From the NCBI RefSeq assembly GCF_002884975.1, contig NZ_PJKB01000001.1:62001-126000 (forward strand): a DNA stretch of 64,000 nucleotides. The letters run 5' to 3'. Under the pieces are notes generated by a model. It made no database searches. It had not been told where the DNA came from and saw nothing but the letters and a program-made list of their open reading frames with translations. Positions 1-7,773 of the stretch are shown here, one piece after another (within the stretch, counting starts at the first letter, position 1; the number at the start of each line of letters is the position of its first letter). Made by a program: the position numbers and the translations under genes. The DNA comes from Akkermansia muciniphila. GTDB lineage: Bacteria; Verrucomicrobiota; Verrucomicrobiia; Verrucomicrobiales; Akkermansiaceae.

Positions 1-192
1 ATCGTAAATGACGCCGTCATTGTTCCCGTGTTCAACCAGCCCCGGAATGACGACCGCGCCCTGGGCATTCTGCGGGAATGCTTCAGCGGAAAACAGGTGG
101 TGGGCGTGGATGCCCGCAAGCTGGTGCTGGAGGGCGGGGCCATCCACTGCATCACCCAGCAGCAGCCCCGGCCGCGGAAGGAGGAGCCATGA
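1..192 (+). CDS. Agmatine deiminase, C-terminal end (partial)
   Basis: Frame 1 is open from the first base and encodes the last 63 residues of a protein; the start lies outside the window. The fragment holds GGAIHCITQQQP, the signature at the end of agmatine deiminase / peptidyl-arginine deiminase family proteins, where the Cys is the catalytic nucleophile. These enzymes hydrolyse agmatine to N-carbamoylputrescine in polyamine synthesis. The TGA stop overlaps the ATG of the next gene (ATGA), so the two are translationally coupled. The short basic tail after the motif is normal. Agmatine deiminase is favoured over arginine-specific PAD from the motif alone; the rest of the protein would decide. 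Confidence 0.82.
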   Translation: MVNDAVIVPVFNQPRNDDRALGILRECFSGKQVVGVDARKLVLEGGAIHCITQQQPRPRKEEP

Positions 193-1781
193 GCGAGGGG
201 GAAGGCGTAACGGTGGATGTGATTCTGCCGATGGAGAAGGCCGGGGACGAGCGGGCGCGCCGCGCCGCCGTGGCGGAAAAACTGGGCATTTCCCCCTCCC
301 GGATCAGGGAACTGCGCCTGCTGAAGGAATCCATTGATTCCCGGCAGAGGAAAATTTTATTTCAGCTCCGGTTTCTGGCGGGGGTGGATGAGCCGCTGCC
401 TCCGGAGCGTCTCCCCTCCCGGGATTATCCGCCCGTGAAGCCCGGCGCCCCGGTGGCGCTGATTGTGGGATTCGGTCCGGCGGGGATGTTCGCCGCCCTG
501 CGCTGTCTGGAGCTGGGGATGAAGCCCGTGGTGCTGGAACGGGGGAAGGACGTCTCCTCCCGCCGCTTTGACCTGGCTCCCATCCTGCGGCAGGGCACGG
601 TGATTGAGGATTCCAACTACTGCTTCGGAGAGGGCGGGGCCGGCACGTTCTCGGACGGCAAGCTGTATACGCGCGCCACCAAGCGCGGCCCGGTGAGGGA
701 GGTTTATGAGATATTCGTAGCCCACGGCGCGCCGCGGGAAATTCTGACGGACGCCCATCCGCACATCGGCTCCAACCTGCTGCCGAACGTGGTGAAGGCC
801 ATCCGGGAATCCATCCTGCGCGCAGGCGGGGAAATTCATTTCAACGCCCGGGTGGATCATCTGCTCCGTTCCGCGGACGGGCGGCGCGTACGCGGCGCGG
901 CCTGTGCGGATGGCCGGGAGTTTGCGGCGGACGCCGTCCTGCTGGCTACCGGGCACAGCGCGCGGGACGTGTACCGCATGATGCTGGCGGAGGGGCTGGC
1001 GCTGGAACAGAAGCCCTTTGCCGTGGGGGTGCGCATTGAACATCCCCAGGCATTCGTGGATGCGCGGCAGTACCATCTGCGCCCGGACGGGAAACGCCCG
1101 GAACAGCTTCCGGCGGCGCGCTACTCCGTGACCACGACCATTCAGGACCGCGGCGTCCACTCCTTCTGCATGTGCCCCGGCGGCTTTATCGTACCCGCCG
1201 CCACGGAAAATGACGAGGTGGTGGTCAACGGCATGTCCCTGGCCCGGCGTGACTCCCCCTTTGCCAACGCGGGCTTTGTGGTCAGCGTGCATCCGGAGGA
1301 CACGGAAGCCTTCCGCAGGGAGCACGGCGTTCTGGCGGGAGTGGCCTACCAGAAGGCGCTGGAAACCGCCTCCAGCCGCGCCGGAGGAGGCATGCAGAAA
1401 GCCCCCGCCCAGAAAGTGGAGGATTTTTTCAAGGGGGGCGTTTCCTCCTCCCTTCTTCCCACCAGCTACCACCCCGGCATTGCATCCCATCCCCTGCATG
1501 AACTGCTTCCGCCGGAAATCGTGTGGCGCATGCGGGAGGGACTGCGGCAATTTGACCATAAATGGCGCGGATTTGCCGGGCCGTCCGCCCAGCTCATCGG
1601 CTGTGAGACGCGCACCAGCTCCCCCGTGCGCATTCCGCGGGACTCCGCCACGCTGGAGCATCCGGGACTGGAAGGCCTGTACCCTTGCGGGGAAGGTGCC
1701 GGTTATGCAGGGGGCATTGTTTCCGCCGCCCTGGACGGCCGCCGCTGTGCGGAAGCCATGGCGCAGCAGGCGCGGGGCTGA
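189..1781 (+). CDS. FAD-dependent dehydrogenase (COG2509-type)
   Basis: A 530-residue predicted cytoplasmic flavoprotein. After an N-terminal domain of about 90 residues comes a dinucleotide-binding fold with VGFGPAGMFAALRCLELG, and further on the family blocks EGGAGTFSDGKLYTR, ATGHSARDVY and a C-terminal GEGAGYAGGIVSAALDG that closes the FAD site. This matches the widespread NAD(P)/FAD-dependent oxidoreductase family (COG2509), whose physiological substrate is generally unknown. The ATG at 189 is chosen because it overlaps the upstream stop and precedes the conserved domain; the frame is open further upstream but that part is the previous gene read in another frame. No partner indicates a pathway. 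Confidence 0.85.
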   Translation: MSEGEGVTVDVILPMEKAGDERARRAAVAEKLGISPSRIRELRLLKESIDSRQRKILFQLRFLAGVDEPLPPERLPSRDYPPVKPGAPVALIVGFGPAGMFAALRCLELGMKPVVLERGKDVSSRRFDLAPILRQGTVIEDSNYCFGEGGAGTFSDGKLYTRATKRGPVREVYEIFVAHGAPREILTDAHPHIGSNLLPNVVKAIRESILRAGGEIHFNARVDHLLRSADGRRVRGAACADGREFAADAVLLATGHSARDVYRMMLAEGLALEQKPFAVGVRIEHPQAFVDARQYHLRPDGKRPEQLPAARYSVTTTIQDRGVHSFCMCPGGFIVPAATENDEVVVNGMSLARRDSPFANAGFVVSVHPEDTEAFRREHGVLAGVAYQKALETASSRAGGGMQKAPAQKVEDFFKGGVSSSLLPTSYHPGIASHPLHELLPPEIVWRMREGLRQFDHKWRGFAGPSAQLIGCETRTSSPVRIPRDSATLEHPGLEGLYPCGEGAGYAGGIVSAALDGRRCAEAMAQQARG

Positions 1782-2096
1782 TGAAAGATTCCGGGCCGTA
1801 AGCTTGCGGCGCTCCCTGGCGGCCCTCCTTTCCGGCACGGGGACGGGAATCGTTCCTTGCCCCCGGTTCATCACATGGCCGCACTGCCGGGGGCATAATA
1901 AGGTAATGCCCTCCGGTTCACTCCCGTGCATATTCAGAGATAAAGGCCTGGCAATCCGGTTTTCCGGTCCTTATAAAGAAAATGGGGATTTTAAGATTTC
2001 CCCGGTAAAGTTGAGCCGGAAAGGTAAAATAGTGAAGGAACAGGAGTTTCCCGCAGATTTCGAACAATCGGGGGGCGCAGCTGTCCAAAATGAGCC
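1782..2096. other. Intergenic stretch, no gene seen
   Basis: These 315 bases separate the flavoprotein gene from the first exported unknown. Open frames through it are unconstrained continuations of shadow frames. The last third is AT-richer and probably contains the promoter of the downstream gene, but I find no convincing -35/-10 pair and no terminator hairpin with a T-run. Confidence 0.5.
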
Positions 2097-2666
2097 ATGA
2101 GAGCGTTCCGGATCTTCTTAATACTGTGCCCCGTGTGGTTCGCGCTGCCCGGCGTGGCCCAGGATGTGGGGGCTCCCGGCATGCCTAATGTGGACCTGGA
2201 AACTCCTTCCGGGCAGAAGCTGGCACAGGAGAGGGCGTCCATCCGCAAGTTCTTCGTGCTGCTTTATTTGGCGGTGATCCTGCCCGCCATGGAAAACCAG
2301 AGTGATCTTTGCAGGGAGAAAGACCTTTATCCCCTCATGCTGGCCGCTTTTCCGGAGCAGGAGCTGAAGGAATGCCCGCAGGGGCTCCAGCATCTGATGA
2401 ATGCCAGGGTGCGGGAGCTGAAGGACGCCGTGGACGGGAAGAGGGAATTAAAGACAATCCCGTTTAATCCTGAAGACCGGGAACTTTTCCTTTTCCTGGC
2501 GCAATACGGCATGGAGGACGTGTGCCAGCAGGTCATGAACTGGATAAGGCAGGAAGTCAACGCCAGCGGGGACATGGACCAGGAATCCTTTGTCCAGGCA
2601 TTCAGGAAGTTCCGTGACAAGGTGCGTTCAGGGCATCTGGTGATGCCGGAAGCGGTGGAGGACTGA
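2097..2666 (+). CDS. Exported protein of unknown family, paralogue 1
   Basis: A 189-residue protein starting with a signal peptide (MRAFRIFLILCPVWFALPGVA) and a likely AQD cleavage region, so it is probably periplasmic. The mature part begins GAPGMPNVDLETPSGQKL and is mainly charged and helical, with two cysteines in the middle (CREKD, ECPQG). I recognise no family. The next gene encodes a protein with the same start to its mature region (APxMxNVDLET, then G..L...R), so the two look like diverged tandem duplicates. The function cannot be inferred from either neighbour. Confidence 0.7.
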   Translation: MRAFRIFLILCPVWFALPGVAQDVGAPGMPNVDLETPSGQKLAQERASIRKFFVLLYLAVILPAMENQSDLCREKDLYPLMLAAFPEQELKECPQGLQHLMNARVRELKDAVDGKRELKTIPFNPEDRELFLFLAQYGMEDVCQQVMNWIRQEVNASGDMDQESFVQAFRKFRDKVRSGHLVMPEAVED

Positions 2667-2765
2667 ACCCGGAGCCGGAGTTCTACCGGAATGGACCGGA
2701 GCCGCCTGTGGGAAACACGGGGGAAAACTCATTGTCTGCGGACGCTCATGTGCTATGATGCGGAC

Positions 2766-3413
2766 ATGTCCGGGGCCAGCCGTCTTTTATTATTGGGCGT
2801 ATTGCTGGGCGGCCTGTGCCCTCTTTCCTCCCGGGCGCAGGATATTGCCGCTCCCTCCATGGCGAATGTGGATTTGGAGACGGAGGAGGGAAAGGCTCTG
2901 GAGCGGGACCGGGAGGCCGTTGGCAGGGTGGTCATGCTGGGGCATGTCATGAGCATGATAGCGACCCTGGAGACGGAGGGCAGGGATATGCGGGAAGTCC
3001 TGGCGGCCGTGTACGCCAGCCAGCAGTCCGCTATTCCTCCTCACATGCTGGAAAAGTGCCCGCCCGACTACAGGAAAGCCTATGAGGCGGTGAAGGAGGA
3101 AATGGGAAAGCTCCTGGACAGGATGCGCAGGGAGAAGATGGACGATGTCCAGTTCCTCACGGCTTGTAAGGAATTTTACATCCGGAGCAATGAGATCAGT
3201 GCTGCCGTGGGAGAAAAATACCGCTTGAAAGAACGCAGCATCTCTCTTTTTGAGGCATTGAACCGCAAACTCCGGGTATTGGAGAAGGAGGAAAAAATAA
3301 AGTTGCTCCAACAGATGAAGGATGAACTGATTGCCGGAAAAATGGAAATCCCCGGGATGGCTGAAGACACGGACGATGAAGCCGGAGGGCGCTTGAACGT
3401 TTTTGTAAGGTAA
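2766..3413 (+). CDS. Exported protein of unknown family, paralogue 2
   Basis: A 215-residue protein. The ATG at 2766 puts a normal signal peptide (MSGASRLLLLGVLLGGLCPL, cleavage near SRA-QD) at the N-terminus; the frame is open upstream to about 2691, but that start would bury the signal sequence. The mature protein opens with APSMANVDLETEEGKAL, matching the protein encoded just upstream, then continues as long charged helices ending in an acidic segment. It is longer than its neighbour at the C-terminus. No known domain is visible. The two genes lie about 100 bp apart on the same strand and are probably co-transcribed. Confidence 0.68.
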   Translation: MSGASRLLLLGVLLGGLCPLSSRAQDIAAPSMANVDLETEEGKALERDREAVGRVVMLGHVMSMIATLETEGRDMREVLAAVYASQQSAIPPHMLEKCPPDYRKAYEAVKEEMGKLLDRMRREKMDDVQFLTACKEFYIRSNEISAAVGEKYRLKERSISLFEALNRKLRVLEKEEKIKLLQQMKDELIAGKMEIPGMAEDTDDEAGGRLNVFVR

Positions 3414-3627
3414 TGAGAATGCGGAAATGGGTATAGGGCGCCATTCCGGCGAGGTGTTCCGCTCAGGAGCGGTTCGGAGTCGGGATGTTGCCGTTCCGGC
3501 GTTTTTGTTCTTGCGCCCGGGCGCTTTTTCGGCCCGCGGCCCCCGCCGTTTTTTTTAAAGGTTAAGTCTTGCCAGGGCAGGGGGCTTGGGGCCATAATCT
3601 GCAAGTTTTACAACCGCACACACAGCC

Positions 3628-4038
3628 ATGAAAGTCATCGTCATCTACGGCAGCCCGAATGATAAACCCTTTATGGAACCCGCCCGCGAGTATTTTACGC
3701 AGGAGAACGTTCCGTATGAAGAAACCGTCCTGTCCGCCCACCGCGACCTTCCGGAACTGGTCAAGTTCCTGGGTGAGCTGGAAGCCAGCGGAGAAAAGGC
3801 CGTGATTCTGGCCGTGGCCGGCCTGTCCGCGGCCCTTCCCGGCGTGGTGGTGATGAGCTGCTCCCTTCCGGTCATCGGCGTGCCCGTTCCCGGCGGCCCC
3901 CTGAACGGCATTGACGCCCTGCTGGCCATCGCCCAGTGCCCGGGCGGCGTGCCCTGCACCACGGTGGGCCTGCATAAGAAGACCCCTGTTAACGCCGCCA
4001 TGGCCGCCCACCGCATTCTGAAGCTGGCCGGCCTGTAA
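3628..4038 (+). CDS. PurE-like AIR carboxylase domain protein
   Basis: A 136-residue protein of the PurE family, which rearranges N5-CAIR to CAIR (or carboxylates AIR) in purine synthesis. Visible family blocks are GSPNDKPFM near the N-terminus, LSAHR with the catalytic His, AGLSAALPGVV, LPVIGVPV and the C-terminal NAAMAAHRIL. It is shorter than typical PurE (about 160 residues) and differs at conserved places: GSxSD has become GSPND, and the usual AAHLPG reads SAALPG. It may be a true but short PurE or a PurE-like paralogue. It precedes pyrR and pyrB by a short gap, linking purine and pyrimidine synthesis genes. Confidence 0.78.
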   Translation: MKVIVIYGSPNDKPFMEPAREYFTQENVPYEETVLSAHRDLPELVKFLGELEASGEKAVILAVAGLSAALPGVVVMSCSLPVIGVPVPGGPLNGIDALLAIAQCPGGVPCTTVGLHKKTPVNAAMAAHRILKLAGL

Positions 4039-4064
4039 CCGTTCACTCCTTTACCTTCCGGCAG

Positions 4065-4601
4065 ATGATTCCTCCTCCGTCACAGGAAATCGTGTTGGAC
4101 GGCCCGGGGATTTCCCGTGCGCTGGAGCGCATGGCCCACGGCATCGTGGCCCGCTTCCCCGGGGAGCCGCTCGCCATCGTGGGCCTGCTCAGCCAGGGGG
4201 ACATTATCGCCCGGAGGCTGGTGGACAAGGTGAAGGAACTGGGTGTGGAAGCCCAGTGCGGAGCCATTGACATTTCCCTGTACCGGGATGACATTTTCAA
4301 GCTGGAGGCTCGTCCCTCCCTCCGCTCCTCCAACCTCTCCTTTTCCACGGATGACATGAGGGTGGTGCTGGTGGACGACGTCCTTTACACGGGGCGCACC
4401 ATCCGCGCGGCCCTGAACGCCCTCTTTGACTACGGGCGTCCGGCCCGCATAGAGCTGGCCTGCCTGATTGACCGCGGGGGGCGGGAGGTGCCCATCCAGC
4501 CGGATTACACGGGCCACGTGCTGGACCACGCCGGGGCCAAGGTCATCGTAAGCATGAAGGAGGCCGACGGCGAAGACCGTGTGGTCATTGCCGCCAATTA
4601 A
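4065..4601 (+). CDS. pyrR: PyrR: pyrimidine regulator / uracil phosphoribosyltransferase
   Basis: A 178-residue protein of normal PyrR length. The PRPP-binding motif VVLVDDVLYTGRTIRAAL is at about residues 101-118, and the family segments SLYRDDIF and LIDRGGRE(V)P are present. PyrR proteins convert uracil and PRPP to UMP; in many Gram-positives they also bind pyr leader mRNA when UMP is high and cause termination. Here it sits directly before pyrB with a 29-bp gap. I see no PyrR-binding-loop consensus or terminator in the short gaps around it, so the regulatory role is uncertain although the enzyme fold is clear. Confidence 0.93.
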   Translation: MIPPPSQEIVLDGPGISRALERMAHGIVARFPGEPLAIVGLLSQGDIIARRLVDKVKELGVEAQCGAIDISLYRDDIFKLEARPSLRSSNLSFSTDDMRVVLVDDVLYTGRTIRAALNALFDYGRPARIELACLIDRGGREVPIQPDYTGHVLDHAGAKVIVSMKEADGEDRVVIAAN

Positions 4602-4630
4602 ACAGTTCTTTAATCCATTACCCGTTTTTC

Positions 4631-5557
4631 ATGAATCCCCGCAAGGATCTTCTCAACATCTCCTCGTTGACCGACGAGGAAATTCATACGCTGCTGGATT
4701 CGGCCGGTCCGATGAAGGAGCTCTTCACCAAAAGCGTCAAAAAGGTGCCTGCCCTGAAAGGGAAGTCCGTTTTGACGCTTTTTTATGAGCCCAGCACCCG
4801 CACCCGCTCCTCCTTTGAGGTGGCGGCGGAACGCCTGTCCGCGGACGTGACCAACTTCACGGTGTCCACCTCTTCCGTGGTGAAGGGGGAATCCGTGCAG
4901 GACACGATCGCCACGCTCCAGGCCATGAAGGTGGATTACGTGATTGTGCGCCATTATAACAGCGGCCTGCCGAACGTGATTGCGCGCCATACCTGCGCCA
5001 GCGTCATCAATGCCGGGGACGGGGCGCATGCCCATCCTTCCCAGGCGCTGCTGGATTCCTTCACCATCCGGGAGGTGTTTCCGGAGGTACGGGGAAAGCG
5101 CGTGCTGATTGTGGGGGACATCCTGCATTCCCGCGTGGCGCGCTCCACCTCCCTGCTGATGAAGAGGCTGGGGATGGAAGTGGCCTACCTGGGGCCCGGC
5201 TCCCTGGTGCCGCGCACGGAGCATTCCGGCATTCCCCGCTTTTCAGATTTCAACGAGGCGTTCGCGTGGAAGCCGGACGTGATTTACCTGCTGCGCGTGC
5301 AGAAGGAACGGCAGGACGCTCCCTTCTTCCCCAGCGCCCGGGAGTACAACAAGATTTACGGCGTCACGGAGGAACGGCTGGAGCGCATTTCCGGTGAAGG
5401 CCTGTACATCATGCATCCGGGCCCGGTCAACCGCGGCGTGGAAATCTGCGACCTGGCAATGGATTACGAGCGCTGCCTGATCAACCGGCAGGTGGAGAAC
5501 GGCATCGCGTGCCGCATGTCCATCCTTTACCATCTCACCCCGCAAACCCAGCACTAA
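4631..5557 (+). CDS. pyrB: Aspartate carbamoyltransferase, catalytic subunit
   Basis: A 308-residue transcarbamylase that makes N-carbamoyl-L-aspartate from carbamoyl phosphate and aspartate, the committed step of pyrimidine synthesis. Visible are the carbamoyl-phosphate loop FYEPSTRTRSSFE, the segment SSVVKGESVQDT, HPSQALLDSFTI, and the aspartate-site end HPGPVNRGVEI. Length and motifs are normal. The stop codon is followed 6 bp later by the dihydroorotase-like gene. No pyrI regulatory gene is nearby. In class A enzymes PyrB is assembled with a PyrC-type protein; the degenerate PyrC next door fits that arrangement. Confidence 0.95.
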   Translation: MNPRKDLLNISSLTDEEIHTLLDSAGPMKELFTKSVKKVPALKGKSVLTLFYEPSTRTRSSFEVAAERLSADVTNFTVSTSSVVKGESVQDTIATLQAMKVDYVIVRHYNSGLPNVIARHTCASVINAGDGAHAHPSQALLDSFTIREVFPEVRGKRVLIVGDILHSRVARSTSLLMKRLGMEVAYLGPGSLVPRTEHSGIPRFSDFNEAFAWKPDVIYLLRVQKERQDAPFFPSAREYNKIYGVTEERLERISGEGLYIMHPGPVNRGVEICDLAMDYERCLINRQVENGIACRMSILYHLTPQTQH

Positions 5558-5563
5558 TTGTTC

Positions 5564-6838
5564 ATGAAAACTTCCGTACTTATTCGCAATGCCCGGCTGG
5601 CGGACGGTTCCGCTCCGGTGGATATTCTGGTTTCCGGAGGGGTGATCGCCGCCAAGGCGCCTGCCGGAACGCTCTCCGAGGATTCCGCGGAGAAGGTGCT
5701 GGACGCCTCCGGCAAGCTGGTGCTCCCTGGCCTGTTTGACATTCATGCGCACCTGTGCCAGCCCGGACGGGAAGACAAGGAGCGCGTGGCCACGGCTACC
5801 GCGGCCGCCCTGCATGGCGGCGTGACCGGCCTGATGGCCATGCCGGATACCGATCCCGTGATGGACAACGCCGCCCAGATCACCACGTTCATGGAAATCT
5901 GCCGCACGGACGCGCTGGTGGAGGTCATCCCCTCCGGCTGCCTGACCAAGGGGGACGGCGGTGAAGAGCAGGCCTCCTACGATTCCCTGCGCGCCAAGGG
6001 CGTGCGCTTTATCACGGACGGGGACCGCGCGCCGGACAACATGCTGCTGCTGTACCGCGCCATGCAGTACGCCAGCAATTTGAACCTCACCTTCGCCCTG
6101 CGCGGGGACGTGCCGTCCCTGACGGCCAAGGCCACCATGCACCCGGGCACCACCTCCTACCGCCTGGGGCTGACGGGCTCCCCCTCCTGCGCGGAGGAAA
6201 TAGGCATGGAAACCATCATCCGCCTTTCCGTGGAGACGGGCAACTCCCTGCACGTCCAGACCGTTTCCACCGCCGGCAGCGTGGACATCCTGCGCCGCTG
6301 CAAGCCGGAAACCGCCGGGTTGAGCGCGGAAGCGGCCCTTCACCACCTCCTGTTCACGCATGAGGACGTGGGCCGTTACGATACCAGTTACAAAACCCTG
6401 CCGCCCCTGCGGGACCAGTCGGACGTGGATGCCCTGATTGCCGCGGTGAATGACGGCACCATTGACTGCATCGTTTCCGACCACACGCCCTGCACTCCGT
6501 TCTCCAAGCTTCAGGACTTCGTCGTCGCGCCGCAGGGCATGATTGCGCTGGATACGTTCCTTCCCGCCATTTACCAATATCTGGTTCAGCCCGGGAAAAT
6601 GTCCTGGCAGACGGTGGCGCGCGCATGCAGTGACGCTCCCCGCAGGCTCATGGGCCTGCCTCCCGTCTCCCTGGAGGAAGGCGCTCCGGCCAACCTGGTG
6701 CTGTTTGACCCGGAGGGTGAAACGCCCGTCACGGATAAAACGCTCCGCAGCCGCGCGCGCAATACCCCTTTCCTGGGCAAAACCCTGAAGGGAAAGGTGG
6801 AAGCCGTAGTGCTCGGAGAACAGCTCCACTGCTTCTGA
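5564..6838 (+). CDS. Dihydroorotase homologue with degenerate metal site (PyrC'-like)
   Basis: A 424-residue member of the dihydroorotase/amidohydrolase family. It keeps the first metal pair (HAH, residues 61-63), the KTLPPLR segment and Asp306 in SDHTPC. However, three expected key residues are missing. The Arg after HxH is Cys65 (HLCQPG rather than HLRxPG), the usual HxED reads LRGD (179-182), and the second His of HxxHxS is Thr233 (HVQTVS). Known class I enzymes need those histidines to bind zinc. With pyrB immediately upstream, the closest precedent is the non-catalytic PyrC' subunit that stabilises PyrB in pseudomonads. A working pyrC would then be elsewhere. The start is ATG 5564; a TTG at 5558 is also in frame. 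Confidence 0.8.
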   Translation: MKTSVLIRNARLADGSAPVDILVSGGVIAAKAPAGTLSEDSAEKVLDASGKLVLPGLFDIHAHLCQPGREDKERVATATAAALHGGVTGLMAMPDTDPVMDNAAQITTFMEICRTDALVEVIPSGCLTKGDGGEEQASYDSLRAKGVRFITDGDRAPDNMLLLYRAMQYASNLNLTFALRGDVPSLTAKATMHPGTTSYRLGLTGSPSCAEEIGMETIIRLSVETGNSLHVQTVSTAGSVDILRRCKPETAGLSAEAALHHLLFTHEDVGRYDTSYKTLPPLRDQSDVDALIAAVNDGTIDCIVSDHTPCTPFSKLQDFVVAPQGMIALDTFLPAIYQYLVQPGKMSWQTVARACSDAPRRLMGLPPVSLEEGAPANLVLFDPEGETPVTDKTLRSRARNTPFLGKTLKGKVEAVVLGEQLHCF

Positions 6839-6900
6839 CGAAAGCGTAATGAAAAAGACCGGAAACTGTTAATTATTAACTATTAGCTATTAGCTTCCGC

Positions 6901-7599
6901 TTGCATCCCGTCGCCCGCGTCAGCACGTGTTATCCGGACAAGTTCGGCGTACCGCGCCAGAGCGGCCTGGTACCGGGCGCCCGGGCGCGTCTGGTGTTTG
7001 AGCCGCCGTTCCGCAATCCGGACGCCGTCCGCGGCCTGGAAGGCTTTTCCCATGTGTGGCTGATCTGGGTATTCAGTGAAAACCTGCGGGAAGGGTGGAG
7101 CCCCACCGTCCGGCCTCCGCGCCTGGGCGGTAATGTGCGCATGGGGGTGTTTGCCACGCGCGCGCCGTTCCGGCCCAACCCCATCGGCCTGTCCGCCGTC
7201 AGGCTGGAACGGGTGGAACTGCACCCGCAAGACGGGCCGGTGCTGCACCTTTCCGGCGTGGACCTGGTGGACGGCACGCCCATTCTGGACATCAAGCCTT
7301 ATGTTCCCCTGGCGGACTGCATTCCGGAGGCCGCTGAGGGATTCACCGCGTCTCCCTATGAGCGGCTGGATGTGGAAATCCCCGCCGCCCTGGGGGAATC
7401 CATGCCTCCGGAGGAACTGGCGGCGCTGGCGGATACGCTCTCCCTGGACCCCCGCCCCCAGTACCAGGATGACCCGGAACGGGTTTACGGCCTCCTGTTC
7501 TCCGGCCGAGAGGTGAAATTCAGAGTGGCGGAGGGGCGCCTGCACGTGCTGTCCCTGGAACCCTCCGGTCAACGCCCAAATGCGGGAGACCAACGATAA
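6901..7599 (+). CDS. trmO: TrmO-type tRNA (t6A37-N6) methyltransferase
   Basis: A 232-residue protein of the TrmO/TsaA (UPF0066) family, SAM-dependent enzymes that methylate the N6 of t6A at position 37 of tRNA. Family blocks are clear: KFGVPRQSGLVP, LEGFSHVWLIWVFS, the SAM/tRNA-site segment FATRAPFRPNPIGLSAVRL, and DLVDGTPILDIKPYVP. The frame is closed by a stop at 6877 and no ATG precedes the conserved N-terminus, so TTG 6901 is the best start. The about 60 bp before it are AT-rich with short ATTA/CTATTAG repeats. It follows the pyr genes but has no evident functional link with them. Confidence 0.88.
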   Translation: MHPVARVSTCYPDKFGVPRQSGLVPGARARLVFEPPFRNPDAVRGLEGFSHVWLIWVFSENLREGWSPTVRPPRLGGNVRMGVFATRAPFRPNPIGLSAVRLERVELHPQDGPVLHLSGVDLVDGTPILDIKPYVPLADCIPEAAEGFTASPYERLDVEIPAALGESMPPEELAALADTLSLDPRPQYQDDPERVYGLLFSGREVKFRVAEGRLHVLSLEPSGQRPNAGDQR

Positions 7600-7773
7600 A
7601 ACCTTGAAAATCCCGGTATTTCGCCGCCCGCCTGCGATGATGCTGGCCGTTGCCCCGGCCATCAGGCATGGCCCCTGCGCGGCCCGTCAGGACAGGGAGG
7701 GGGCTTGCTTTCCGGGGCGTGGGGGAGTAGCCTTCTCCCGGAATCCGGAGATGGACCCGGACTGTTTAAGGGA

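Noticed and set aside
357..1931. Long minus-strand frame of 524 codons
   Set aside because: It is antisense to the FAD-dependent dehydrogenase, which has clear motifs; long antisense frames are expected at high GC.
3414..3627. Terminator from CCGCT/AGCGG and the T8 run
   Set aside because: The 5-bp stem (near 3461-3474) is about 80 bases from the T-run, so they do not form one terminator.
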